DNA of 21,136 nucleotides from an uncultured Pseudomonadota bacterium (GCA_903883985.1 CAISDD010000214.1:1-21136); one strand, 5' to 3'; shown: positions 1-7,562, numbered from the stretch's first letter. Made by a program: numbers and translations. The notes: generated from the sequence alone by a model not told the origin.

Positions 1-1776
1 CGCAAGATGCTCGTGGCGATGTCCAAGGACATCCGCGTGCTGTTGATTAAGCTCGCGGATCGCTTGCACAATATGCGGACGCTGGAGCACATGAAGCCCG
101 AGGCGCAAAAGCGCATCGCCCAGGAAACGCTGGAGATCTATGCCCCCATCGCCAACCGACTGGGGCTGAATCACCTGTATCAGGAACTGGAAGACCTGGC
201 CTTCCAGCATCTGCATCCGAGCCGCTGCAAGGTCATCGAAAAGGCCGTGAAAGCGGCTCGCGGCAACCGCCGTGAGGTCGTCGACAAGATCCGTGTGGCG
301 ATTGAGACGAAACTCTCCGGTTGTCAGATCGCGGCGCACGTCTACGGGCGGGAGAAACATCTCTACAGCGTCTACCGCAAGATGCAGGAAAAGCACCTCG
401 CCTTTTCTGAGGTGTTCGATATCTACGGCTTCCGCGTCATCGTCGAGGACGTTCGCGCCTGCTACATTGCCCTGGGCGCGCTGCACGCGCTGTACAAGCC
501 CATCCCCGGCAAGTTCAAGGATTACATCGCCATCCCCAAGCCGAATGGCTACCAATCCTTGCACACCACCTTGTTCGGCCCTTTTGGAACCCCCGTGGAA
601 GTGCAGATACGCACCATGGAAATGCACCGAGTCGACGAGGCCGGGGTGGCCTCGCACTGGCTCTACAAGTCCGGTGAAGCGGCTTCCATCTCGGAATTGC
701 AGATCCAGACCAATCAGTGGCTACAGAGTTTGCTCGACATCCAGGCCGACAGCCGCGATTCTGTGGAATTCCTGGAACACATCAAGGTCGACCTGTTCCC
801 CGACGAGGTCTATGTGTTTACTCCCAAGGGTCGTATCGTCGCCTTGCCGCGTGGCGCGACGGCGGTGGACTTCGCCTACAGCGTACATAGCGACGTGGGC
901 GATCACTGCGTCGGCGTCAAGATCAACAGTGAATTCATGCCACTGTCCACGCCGCTGAAGAACGGTGACCGGGTCGAAGTGCTGACTTCGGAATCCGCCC
1001 GCCCCAACCCGGCCTGGACCCATTTCGCCATCACCGGCAAGGCGCGCGCCCACATCCGCAGCGCCCTCAAGAATGCGCACCGGCATGAATCCATCCAGCT
1101 CGGCGAACGCTTGCTCGAACAGGCTGTGCGCGCTCTTGGGAGCGAGCCGGTTAACCTGGGAGTCGCGCAATGGGAACGCGTCGAGAAGGAACTCGGCCGC
1201 AGCCGTGAAGACACCCTGGCCGACATCGGCCTGGGCAAGCGCCTCGCCTTCGTGGTGGGGCGACAATTGCTCGCAAGGGAGACCGACGACCCTTCCGGCC
1301 GGGCGGCCAATTCCATGCCCATCAGCGGGACCGAGGGCGTGGCGGTGCGCTTGGGAAAATGCTGCCGGCCGATTCCTGGCGACCCGATCATTGGCCAGAT
1401 CAAGAAGGACCAGGGCCTGATCATCCACACCCACGACTGCCTGCAGGTGCGCCATTATCGCGAAGACCCCGACAAATGGGTGGATGTCACCTGGGCCGCG
1501 CAACTTGACAAGCTGTTCGAGGTCGGTATACGTGTCATCGTCGCCAACCAGCGCGGTGTACTGGCCAAGGTCGCCTCGGCCATCGCTTCCGAAGGCTCCG
1601 ATATCGACAATGTTCGCATGGAAGAAGAGGCCGACACCTACACCAGTCTGTATTTCACTGTCAGCGTGCAGAACCGGCTGCACTTGGCCCGCCTTATGCG
1701 CGTCCTGCGCGGCCTGCACGAAGTCGTGCGCATTCTGCGCATGAAGCGCGATGAACGCGGCGGCAACGTCGTCTAA
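1..1776 (+). CDS. spoT: Bifunctional (p)ppGpp synthetase/hydrolase SpoT/Rel, 5'-truncated by window edge
   Basis: Makes and degrades the stringent-response alarmone (p)ppGpp in the cytoplasm. The frame is open from base 1, so the N-terminus and most of the HD hydrolase domain lie outside the window; 591 residues remain. Seen in order: the end of the HD domain with KLADRLHNMRTL, whose Asp is a hydrolase metal ligand in Rel proteins; the synthetase domain with VFDIYGFRVIV, GYQSLHTTLFGP and VEVQIRT; a TGS domain (about residues 260-330, VYVFTPKGRIVALPRGATAVDF); a zinc-finger-like region with the Cys pair at 454-455 and HTHDC; and a C-terminal ACT domain starting near FEVGIRVIV. The KFKD motif (residues 171-174) is the basic type of bifunctional Rel/SpoT enzymes, not the acidic EXDD of RelA, which supports SpoT. 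ridA begins 13 bp after the stop, so the two are probably cotranscribed. Confidence 0.95.
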   Translation, partial: RKMLVAMSKDIRVLLIKLADRLHNMRTLEHMKPEAQKRIAQETLEIYAPIANRLGLNHLYQELEDLAFQHLHPSRCKVIEKAVKAARGNRREVVDKIRVAIETKLSGCQIAAHVYGREKHLYSVYRKMQEKHLAFSEVFDIYGFRVIVEDVRACYIALGALHALYKPIPGKFKDYIAIPKPNGYQSLHTTLFGPFGTPVEVQIRTMEMHRVDEAGVASHWLYKSGEAASISELQIQTNQWLQSLLDIQADSRDSVEFLEHIKVDLFPDEVYVFTPKGRIVALPRGATAVDFAYSVHSDVGDHCVGVKINSEFMPLSTPLKNGDRVEVLTSESARPNPAWTHFAITGKARAHIRSALKNAHRHESIQLGERLLEQAVRALGSEPVNLGVAQWERVEKELGRSREDTLADIGLGKRLAFVVGRQLLARETDDPSGRAANSMPISGTEGVAVRLGKCCRPIPGDPIIGQIKKDQGLIIHTHDCLQVRHYREDPDKWVDVTWAAQLDKLFEVGIRVIVANQRGVLAKVASAIASEGSDIDNVRMEEEADTYTSLYFTVSVQNRLHLARLMRVLRGLHEVVRILRMKRDERGGNVV

Positions 1777-1789
1777 CCCCACCCAGCCC

Positions 1790-2170
1790 ATGTCCAAACA
1801 AATTCTCTCCACCCCTGACGCACCCGCCGCCATCGGCACCTACTCCCAGGCTGTCAAGGCGGGTAACACCGTCTACCTCTCCGGCCAGATCGGCCTCGAC
1901 CCGGTCAGCATGCAACTGGCGGAGGGCATCGAGGCGCAGATTCATCGTGTTTTCGCTAACTTGCGCGCCGTGGCCGCAGCCGGCGAGGGCACGCTGGCCG
2001 ATGTGGTCAAGCTCAATATCTTCCTGACCGACCTGGGACATTTTGCCTTGGTCAACGAGATCATGGCACGGTACTTCAGCGTACCCTATCCCGCCCGCGC
2101 CGCCGTGGGCGTGGCCAGTCTGCCGCGTGGTGCGCTGGTGGAAGCGGATGCGGTCATGGTCATCGCCTGA
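1790..2170 (+). CDS. ridA: RidA family reactive enamine/imine deaminase
   Basis: Cytoplasmic RidA (YjgF/YER057c/UK114) protein that hydrolyses reactive enamine/imine intermediates such as 2-aminoacrylate released by PLP enzymes. The ATG at 1790 gives 126 residues, the normal family length. An upstream in-frame ATG at 1751 would overlap spoT and add 13 residues unlike the family start, so it was not chosen. Family features seen: GTYSQAVKAGNTVYLSGQIGLDP near the N-terminus, VVKLNIFLTDL in the middle, and YPARAAVGVASLPRGALVEADAVMVIA at the end, including the Arg that binds the substrate carboxylate in characterised RidA proteins. It lies between spoT and recG with short spacers, an order I recall from betaproteobacteria, and is probably expressed from the spoT transcript. 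The annotation of the family is secure; the physiological substrate is not visible. Confidence 0.93.
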   Translation: MSKQILSTPDAPAAIGTYSQAVKAGNTVYLSGQIGLDPVSMQLAEGIEAQIHRVFANLRAVAAAGEGTLADVVKLNIFLTDLGHFALVNEIMARYFSVPYPARAAVGVASLPRGALVEADAVMVIA

Positions 2171-2188
2171 ACACTCAAGTTCAGGCCT

Positions 2189-2223
2189 CTATCCCCTATC
2201 CCCTAGCCCTTGTTCCTTGATCC
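2189..2223 (+). repeat. Degenerate 7-bp tandem repeat across the recG start
   Basis: Five consecutive heptamers can be read: ctatccc, ctatccc, ctagccc, ttgttcc, ttgatcc. The first two are identical and the others diverge. The tract begins 18 bp after the ridA stop, supplies an in-frame TAG (2204-2206) and contains the TTG chosen as the recG start. It resembles in style the short tandemly repeated heptanucleotides known from cyanobacteria, and a second heptamer tract lies within recG. Confidence 0.6.
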
Positions 2224-4303
2224 CACAAAGGCCGTTGCACACAAGCTCGGTTACGCCGACCCGGCCGCACTGATCCTGCATCTGCCGCTGCGTTACGAGG
2301 ACGAGACCCGGATCACGCCCTTGCGCGATGCCCACCTGGGAGACACGGTGCAGGTCGAGGGCGTGGTGGAGCACAGCGAGATTCAGAATCGTCCACGTCG
2401 GCAACTGGTGGTCCAGTTGAGCTGCGGCGACTCGGGACACCTTTACTTTCGTCTCCTGCATTTCTATCCCAGCCAGGTGGCCCTGTTGAAGCCGGGAACG
2501 AGAGTGCGCGTACTGGGCGAGATTCGGCCCGGCTACTTCGGCGCGGAAATGGTGCATCCGCAATTTCGCGTGGTTAGGGAAAATACACCGCTCCCGGATC
2601 GCTTAAGTCCTGTCTACCCCAGCGTGGCAGGATTGTCGCAATACGCCATCCGGCTTGCGGTCGAGGACGCATTGGCCCGAGTGGATTGCTCCGACCCGCT
2701 CCCCGCGCCATCCGATCTTCCAGAGCCTTTACCGAATTTCGCTGCGGCCTTGCAAGCACTGCATCACCCGCCGCCCGATGCCGATCCGGCCGATCCGGCC
2801 GATCTGGAGGCGCGCGAGGGGCCGGCCTGGCGGCGCATCAAGTATGACGAACTTCTAGCCCAGCAACTTTCTCTGCGCCTGGCCGCGCGTCATCGCCAGA
2901 CGCTGTGCGCGCCCGCGCTGCCTGAAGACGGGGGACTCGAGGCGAGGCTGATTGCCGCCTTGCCCTTCGTCCTGACCGAGGCGCAAGGGCGGGTGCTGCG
3001 GGAAATACGCCGTGATCTGGCGCGCCCGCAGCCGATGAATCGCATGTTGCAAGGCGATGTAGGCAGCGGCAAGACATTGGTCGCGGCACTCGCCGCCCTG
3101 CCCGCACTGGCTGCCGGCCACCAGGTCGCGGTGATGGCGCCGACCGAAATTCTGGCCGAACAGCTTTATCTGAAGTTCCATGAGTGGCTGCAACCCTTGG
3201 GAGTCGGGGTTGCCTGGCTCACAGCGGCGCTCAAGGGCAAGGCGAAAAAAGCCACTCTCCTCGGTTTAGCCGAAGGCAGCATACGGCTTGCGGTCGGCAC
3301 CCATGCCTTGTTCCAAAACGATGTCTCCTTCCACGACCTGGCGTTGGTGATTGTCGACGAGCAACACCGCTTCGGTGTGGCGCAGCGGCTGGCGCTGCGC
3401 ACCAAAGGCGCCCAGGTCGCCAGTAGCGAGCCGCTAGTAGCGAATGCCTCTGGCGACCTGCCACTGGCCACTGGCCACTGGCAACCCCACCTCCTCATGA
3501 TGTCCGCCACCCCGATTCCGCGCAGCCTGGCGATGAGCTATTTCGCGGATCTGGACGTCTCTGTGATCGACGAGCTACCTCCGGGGCGCACCCCCATCGT
3601 CACCCGCACGGTTTCTGCCCGGCGCCGCGCCGAGGTGGTCGCGCGGCTGCGCGATTACTGCCTGGGCGGTGCCCAAGCCTATTGGGTCTGCCCTCTAGTG
3701 GAAGAGTCAGAAAAGCTGCAATTGCGCGCGGTCCAGGAAAGTCATGCAGAGCTCGCCTTGCAACTGCCGGAGCTTAAGGTCGGACTGATCCACGGGCGCA
3801 TGAAGGCGGACGAAAAGGCTGCCGTGATGGGGGCTTTCAAGGCTGGGGAACTCCATCTGCTGGTGGCCACGACCGTAATCGAGGTTGGCGTCGATGTGCC
3901 CAATGCCGCCCTCATGGTGATCGAACACGCCGAACGCTACGGACTTGCGCAACTGCATCAGCTTCGTGGTCGCGTCGGGCGCGGAGCAAGGGTATCCGCC
4001 TGCGTGCTACTTTATGAAAGTGCGCTATCCGATACGGCCAGGCGGCGCTTGAAGATCATTCATGACCACAACGACGGCTTCGCCATCGCCCGAGCCGACC
4101 TCGCGTTGCGTGGACCCGGTGAGTTTTTGGGTGCCAAGCAGTCCGGGCAGCAGATGCTGCGCTTTGCCGACCCGCTCGCGGATGCCGACCTGCTGGAACT
4201 GGCGCGCGCCGCTGCTCCCGGTCTACTGGAACAGTACCCGGAAGGCGTAGAGCGTCACCTCGAGCGGTGGTTGCCGCGCGGGCTCGATCTGTTCCGGGCA
4301 TGA
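2210..4303 (+). CDS. recG: ATP-dependent DNA helicase RecG
   Basis: RecG remodels stalled replication forks and branch-migrates Holliday junctions. Seen: wedge/OB domain in the first 150 residues (HLPLRYEDETRITPLRD, YFGAEMVHPQFRV); Walker A GDVGSGKT at 282-289; motif II DEQH at 383-386; motif III SATPIPR; and C-terminal helicase motifs TTVIEVGVDVPNA and QLHQLRGRVGRG, ending in the usual RecG tail. Length is 697 residues, but 21 of them (405-425) come from an in-frame heptamer-repeat insert between motifs II and III. The start is TTG at 2210; the codon two positions upstream is a stop (TAG 2204-2206) and no Shine-Dalgarno is visible. The N-terminus is short compared with E. coli RecG, as if the original start had been displaced by repeat DNA. 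Third gene of the spoT-ridA-recG run. Identity is certain; the exact start is not. Confidence 0.95.
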   Translation: MFLDPTKAVAHKLGYADPAALILHLPLRYEDETRITPLRDAHLGDTVQVEGVVEHSEIQNRPRRQLVVQLSCGDSGHLYFRLLHFYPSQVALLKPGTRVRVLGEIRPGYFGAEMVHPQFRVVRENTPLPDRLSPVYPSVAGLSQYAIRLAVEDALARVDCSDPLPAPSDLPEPLPNFAAALQALHHPPPDADPADPADLEAREGPAWRRIKYDELLAQQLSLRLAARHRQTLCAPALPEDGGLEARLIAALPFVLTEAQGRVLREIRRDLARPQPMNRMLQGDVGSGKTLVAALAALPALAAGHQVAVMAPTEILAEQLYLKFHEWLQPLGVGVAWLTAALKGKAKKATLLGLAEGSIRLAVGTHALFQNDVSFHDLALVIVDEQHRFGVAQRLALRTKGAQVASSEPLVANASGDLPLATGHWQPHLLMMSATPIPRSLAMSYFADLDVSVIDELPPGRTPIVTRTVSARRRAEVVARLRDYCLGGAQAYWVCPLVEESEKLQLRAVQESHAELALQLPELKVGLIHGRMKADEKAAVMGAFKAGELHLLVATTVIEVGVDVPNAALMVIEHAERYGLAQLHQLRGRVGRGARVSACVLLYESALSDTARRRLKIIHDHNDGFAIARADLALRGPGEFLGAKQSGQQMLRFADPLADADLLELARAAAPGLLEQYPEGVERHLERWLPRGLDLFRA
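3422..3484 (+). repeat. In-frame 63-bp heptamer-period insert within recG
   Basis: Nine 7-bp units can be laid end to end. agtagcg occurs at 3422 and again at 3436, exactly two periods apart, and the right half has a run of ctggcga, cctgcca, ctggcca, ctggcca, ctggcaa. Nine units make 63 bp, or 21 codons, so the frame is kept. Removing residues 405-425 joins ALRTKGAQVA directly to PHLLMMSATPIPR, which matches the normal spacing of RecG between motifs II and III. Confidence 0.8.
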
Positions 4304-4598
4304 CGAGTACGCCCAGTCATTGGGGCGCCATACAATCCCGTGCGCCACCCCATATCTGTTCGCCTGTGAAGAAGCACGCTCAAAAAGAAATCATCGCGGC
4401 AGCGCCGGCTTCTGGCTGGCTGTTTTCAAAGACGCAGGCAAGGATGCCTGCGCTACAGGGACTCGCCAGCGCTTCTTCAACCTGCCTGGGGTGGGTTACA
4501 TCACTACCTCGCGTGAACGGGCGCTGACCGCACTATGCCGTGACTTATTGAGAAGTTACCTTTATTAGTGTTTCCATCTTGTGCATCAAACTGTTTTT
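4304..4598. other. Intergenic gap recG to SCP2 gene
   Basis: No convincing gene was found here. Open frames in this stretch lack a ribosome binding site and family resemblance, and they run into the promoter of the next gene. The gap holds an 8-bp-stem palindrome (4433-4452). No clear rho-independent terminator for recG was seen. Confidence 0.6.
4433..4452. repeat. REP-like palindrome
   Basis: Perfect inverted repeat cgcaggca / tgcctgcg with a 4-nt loop (agga), followed by ctacaggg. It lies between genes and has no T-tract, so it looks more like a dispersed REP-type hairpin than a terminator. Confidence 0.5.
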
Positions 4599-4627
4599 TT
4601 GACAGTAACCGGGGCGCGGACTACTCT
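4599..4627 (+). promoter_or_regulatory. Sigma70 promoter of the SCP2-like gene
   Basis: Perfect -35 TTGACA (4599-4604), 17-bp spacer, -10 TACTCT (4622-4627). Transcription would start near 4634, about 36 nt before the ATG at 4670. This also rules out the longer reading frame that starts at 4568. Confidence 0.75.
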
Positions 4628-4669
4628 TGGCGCCGGCCGATACCGCCCAAACCAAATAAAGGAGACACC

Positions 4670-5173
4670 ATGCGTCTGATTACCCTGGCACTTGCTGCTG
4701 CCGCCATGACTTCCCAGGCCGCTCTGGCTGCCCCCCTGATGTCCTCGGAATGGGCAAAACAGGCTTGCGCCTACTGGAACACCAATCCCGCGCTCACCAC
4801 GGAACTGGCTGAACACTGGGCCACGAACGACAAGGCTCGCGGCTACAAGGTCATCCACATGTTTCGCAGCGAGTGTGGCGAAGCTAGCAAGGTGGAAATG
4901 ACCATCTCTACCAAGGGCGGCAAGACCACCTGCGCTTATGCCGGACCGGTCCAGCACGCGGCGCTGGATTTCGACGTCGACTACAAGATGCACGCCGATA
5001 CCAAACGCTGGCGTGAGATGGGTGCGGGCGAATACGGCCCGATGCGCGCCATGATGTTCGGCCGCCTCAAGTTCGAAGGCCCCAAGGGTGAGGCCATGAA
5101 GGTCATGGGGCCGTTCGAACAGTTTCTGCTGATCCCAGGCAAGGTGGCCGGCGACGACACCTGCCCGAGGTAA
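4670..5173 (+). CDS. Secreted SCP2 sterol-binding-domain-like protein
   Basis: A 167-residue protein with an N-terminal signal peptide (MRLITLALAAAAMTSQAALA, cleavage probably after ALA), so it is periplasmic or secreted. The mature part (about 22-167) resembles SCP2-type domains, which bind lipids or other hydrophobic ligands in a pocket: GYKVIHMFRSECGEASKVEM, then alternating strand-like segments and MFGRLKFEGPKGEAMKVMGPF near the end. Two or more cysteines (C48, C74 and others) could form disulfides. The ATG at 4670 was chosen because AAAGGAGA lies just upstream and the promoter at 4599-4627 fits this start. It is monocistronic, followed by a strong hairpin at 5178-5206. The ligand cannot be deduced; the domain call rests on pattern memory rather than a search. 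Confidence 0.7.
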   Translation: MRLITLALAAAAMTSQAALAAPLMSSEWAKQACAYWNTNPALTTELAEHWATNDKARGYKVIHMFRSECGEASKVEMTISTKGGKTTCAYAGPVQHAALDFDVDYKMHADTKRWREMGAGEYGPMRAMMFGRLKFEGPKGEAMKVMGPFEQFLLIPGKVAGDDTCPR

Positions 5174-5177
5174 GCCG

Positions 5178-5206
5178 CACAGAGCCCGCGAGCAGCGGGC
5201 TCTGTG
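5178..5206. terminator. Hairpin terminator between convergent genes
   Basis: A perfect 12-bp stem (cacagagcccgc with its complement) and a 5-nt loop gagca, starting 4 bp after the SCP2 gene stop. The opposing HDOD gene ends at 5237, so it may serve both directions. The T-tract on the plus strand is poor (gttatcgtt). Confidence 0.65.
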
Positions 5207-5236
5207 GTTATCGTTCGTCGAAGACCCGGCGGGCTG

Positions 5237-6067
5237 CTAGAACTTCAGCGCACCCGTCAGCGATTCGATCTCTTCGGTGGATTCCGCCAGCAGGCTGGCC
5301 AGGGCATCCTCGCCGATGACCAAGTCGAAGCCTGACGACTTGTTGTTGCCTTGCTCAGGTCCGAGGGGATGTAATGGTGAGGCTACGGGCGCGAGTTCCT
5401 TCGCAAGCAACAGGGTGTCGCCGAGTGTCGCCGGCGGGATGGCGAGGTAGCCAGCCCAGTAAGCCTCGATCGCTCCTTGCACCACCTCCGGCACATCCAG
5501 CACCTTGAGGACGGCGCGCCCCACCAGGGCCTCGCCGGTTTCCATCCACTCGTCCAGACCGCCGTCGAGTAATCCCGGGAAATCCTTGAGGCGCGACAAC
5601 AGGTAGAAGCCGCCGACCTCATGGATGATGCCTACGAACATGGCCGTCTCTGGGTCAACCCGCGTGAAGCGCCGTGCGATCACGTGGGAGAGGGAGGCGA
5701 CATGCGCGGTGTGTTCCCACAGTCGCGCGGCGATATCCTGATGCAATGACGGACTGCCTGCCAGTTGACGCGTGACCAGCGCCGTTGCGAGCGTGCGCAC
5801 GGTGCGAAAGCCCAGGCGCATGACCGAGGTGCGTACATCGGTGATCTCGCGGCCGGCGCGGTTGTAGGCCGCGGCGTTCGCCATCGCCACGACGCGCGCG
5901 GAGAGCAGGGGTTCGGCCTGTACCAACTTCGCCGCAGTCTCAAGCTGACACTCCGGGTCGTCGAGCGCCCGCAGCACCTTCAAGGCCACACCGGCACCGG
6001 TCGAAAAGGCCAGCTCGCCTCTCGCAACGTCGGCGGCAATGGAATGAAAGCACTCGAGTTTGTCCAT
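5237..6067 (-). CDS. HDOD domain protein
   Basis: A 276-residue cytoplasmic protein spanning a single HDOD domain (about 15-215), a catalytically dead relative of HD phosphohydrolases found in bacterial signalling and regulation. Seen: the N-terminal helical lobe with AEPLLSARVVAMANAAAYNRAGREITDVRTSVMRLGFRTVR written here only in part as LLSARVVAMANAAAYN and SVMRLGFRTVR; LWEHTAHVASLSHVIARRF; and FVGIIHEVGGFYLL, where the HD doublet is replaced by HE, consistent with loss of metal-dependent activity. The C-terminal 60 residues are less conserved. It is alone on the minus strand, divergent from the Fur-regulated porin operon (190 bp between starts) and convergent with the SCP2 gene. A promoter at 6074-6101 places the transcription start at or next to the ATG. 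Target or partner is unknown. Confidence 0.85.
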   Translation of the reverse strand: MDKLECFHSIAADVARGELAFSTGAGVALKVLRALDDPECQLETAAKLVQAEPLLSARVVAMANAAAYNRAGREITDVRTSVMRLGFRTVRTLATALVTRQLAGSPSLHQDIAARLWEHTAHVASLSHVIARRFTRVDPETAMFVGIIHEVGGFYLLSRLKDFPGLLDGGLDEWMETGEALVGRAVLKVLDVPEVVQGAIEAYWAGYLAIPPATLGDTLLLAKELAPVASPLHPLGPEQGNNKSSGFDLVIGEDALASLLAESTEEIESLTGALKF

Positions 6068-6073
6068 GCCTGA

Positions 6074-6101
6074 ATCATACCTGCAGTCGAGAATATGTCA
6101 C
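6074..6101 (-). promoter_or_regulatory. Predicted promoter of the HDOD gene, suggesting a leaderless mRNA
   Basis: On the minus strand: -35 GTGACA (6096-6101), 16-bp spacer, -10 TATGAT (6074-6079). The ATG (6067) begins 6 bp after the -10, so the start of transcription would coincide with the start codon. No good Shine-Dalgarno lies upstream. Confidence 0.5.
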
Positions 6102-6153
6102 GGAACGGATCAACCAAGCTCACCAAGGCAAAGGCCGGCCTGAGGGTGAGCGC

Positions 6154-6182
6154 TTGCGAAATCAAATAAGAATGGTTATCAT
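6154..6182 (+). promoter_or_regulatory. Promoter overlapped by a Fur box, upstream of the porin-FMN-PepSY operon
   Basis: -35 TTGCGA (6154-6159), 17-bp spacer, -10 TATCAT (6177-6182). The 15-bp stretch TAAGAATGGTTATCA (6167-6181) matches the 7-1-7 Fur consensus TGATAATNATTATCA at 11 of 14 specified positions and covers the spacer and -10. Iron-loaded Fur bound here would block RNA polymerase. Confidence 0.65.
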
Positions 6183-6186
6183 TACG

Positions 6187-6208
6187 CTCTGTGGCTGCTG
6201 CCACAGAG
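6187..6208 (+). promoter_or_regulatory. 5' leader hairpin of the porin operon
   Basis: Perfect 9-bp stem ctctgtggc / gccacagag with loop tgct, located at the expected transcription start (about 6189). It is not followed by a T-tract. It may stabilise the transcript's 5' end or act in regulation; function is unproven. Confidence 0.4.
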
Positions 6209-6256
6209 CCTGCCAAGCTGGGGTCCAGCGCCGCTCGATGACCTACTGGAATAGCC

Positions 6257-7558
6257 ATGCAACGCACGAAACTCTCCCTCCTGATTGCGGCTCTGTTGGC
6301 TGCACCTTGTTCTTATGCCGATGACGCGGAACTGCGCGCCCGCGTCGTTCGGCTTGAGGCGGAAGTTCAGGCGCTGACGAGGGCGTTGAAACAGATCGAC
6401 GCGAAAGCCGAGTCCATCGCCATTCAGCAGGAAGCCCGCGCGTCAGCGGGGGGGGCAACGGTTGCCGAGACGATCGGCCCGGCGTTTGCCAGCACCACGA
6501 TTTACGGCTACGGCGAACTCAACTACACCCATCCACGCGCTTCCAGTCAGACACTGGCGGATCTGCGCCGTGCGGTGTTCGGTTTCGGTCATCGTTTCGA
6601 CGATGACACCCGCTTCATCTCCGAATTCGAGTTCGAGCATGCTGTGGCTTCGGCCAGCGACCGGGGTGAGGCCGAGGTGGAGCAGTTCTACACCGATCAT
6701 CGCCTGGCCCAGAACACGAATGCCAAAGCCGGCCTGTTTCTGATCCCCGCCGGCCTGCTCAACGAATCGCACGAACCTACGCATTACTACGGCGTGGAGC
6801 GAAATTTTGTGGAGACCGCGATCATTCCCAGCACCTGGCGCGAGGGCGGCGTCGGCGTTTACGGCTCGACCGATTTCGGTCTGGCCTGGGACACCGGCGT
6901 GACCACGGGCTTCAATCTGGCGAAGTGGGATTCGTCCAACACCAGCGGGTGCCAGGTCTCGCCGCTGGGCTGCGTGCATCAGGAAATGCAACTGGCCAAT
7001 GCCAAGGATCTCTCCGTCTACGCCGCGCTCAACTGGCGCGGAACCCCAGGCCTGGTCGTCGGCGCCAGCCTGTTCACGGGGGGTGCGGGGCAGGGAGGGC
7101 AGGGCTATGCGTCGGCGCCTGTCCCCGCAGTCGCTGGCGATCGCGTCTTGCTCTGGGATGCGCATACGCGCTGGATGCCGGGCCGCTGGGATGTATCTGC
7201 GCTCTACGCCCGAGGATCGATTTCCGGCACGGAAAACTACAACCAGACCCTTGGCCACGACACCACGCCCATTCCCAGCGAGTTCTTCGGCTGGTACGCA
7301 CAGGCGGCCTATCGCTTTTGGGAATCGGGCAAGCGCTCGCTGTCTCCCTTCGTCCGTTACGAACGTTACAATACCGCGAGCGCTTACGTAGCTCAGTCCG
7401 CGACGCTTACCCTCAGCGCGCACCCAACCGAAGCGGTCGCCAGCGTTGGCTTCAATTACCAGCTTAATCCCGATGTCGTTTTCAAAGCCGATTACCAGAC
7501 TTTCCAGGTTGACCCTACGCGCAACCGCTTCGATCTCGGACTGGGCCTCACCTACTAG
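6257..7558 (+). CDS. Outer-membrane porin-like beta-barrel with N-terminal coiled coil
   Basis: A 433-residue protein with signal peptide MQRTKLSLLIAALLAAPCSYA, then a short coiled-coil segment (about 24-65, ELRARVVRLEAEVQALTRAL) typical of trimeric porins such as OprO/OprP-like or DcaP-like proteins. The rest is an alternating aromatic/hydrophobic pattern of a beta-barrel: IYGYGELNYTH, DDTRFISEFEFEH, LSPFVRYERYN, ending RFDLGLGLTY with the C-terminal aromatic residue used for outer-membrane insertion. It is the first gene of a Fur-box operon; the FMN-binding protein gene follows 4 bp after the stop. The Fur box suggests expression under iron limitation. The transported solute is unknown; phosphate specificity should not be assumed. 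The ribosome binding site is weak. Confidence 0.8.
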   Translation: MQRTKLSLLIAALLAAPCSYADDAELRARVVRLEAEVQALTRALKQIDAKAESIAIQQEARASAGGATVAETIGPAFASTTIYGYGELNYTHPRASSQTLADLRRAVFGFGHRFDDDTRFISEFEFEHAVASASDRGEAEVEQFYTDHRLAQNTNAKAGLFLIPAGLLNESHEPTHYYGVERNFVETAIIPSTWREGGVGVYGSTDFGLAWDTGVTTGFNLAKWDSSNTSGCQVSPLGCVHQEMQLANAKDLSVYAALNWRGTPGLVVGASLFTGGAGQGGQGYASAPVPAVAGDRVLLWDAHTRWMPGRWDVSALYARGSISGTENYNQTLGHDTTPIPSEFFGWYAQAAYRFWESGKRSLSPFVRYERYNTASAYVAQSATLTLSAHPTEAVASVGFNYQLNPDVVFKADYQTFQVDPTRNRFDLGLGLTY

Positions 7559-7562
7559 TCTC

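Noticed and set aside
721..1839. A 372-codon open frame on the minus strand
   Set aside because: Antisense to spoT and the start of ridA, with no family motif or ribosome binding site.
3422..3488. Possible CRISPR-like array in recG
   Set aside because: Units are 7 bp, contiguous and without spacers, and are translated in frame; this is a tandem heptamer tract.
4568..4669. Longer start for the SCP2-like gene
   Set aside because: It would place the promoter (4599-4627) inside the coding sequence and add residues before a complete signal peptide; the ATG at 4670 has a strong Shine-Dalgarno.
7446..7562. N-terminal extension of the FMN-binding protein into the porin gene
   Set aside because: It would overlap the porin by over 100 bp and bury the secretion signal in the middle of the protein.
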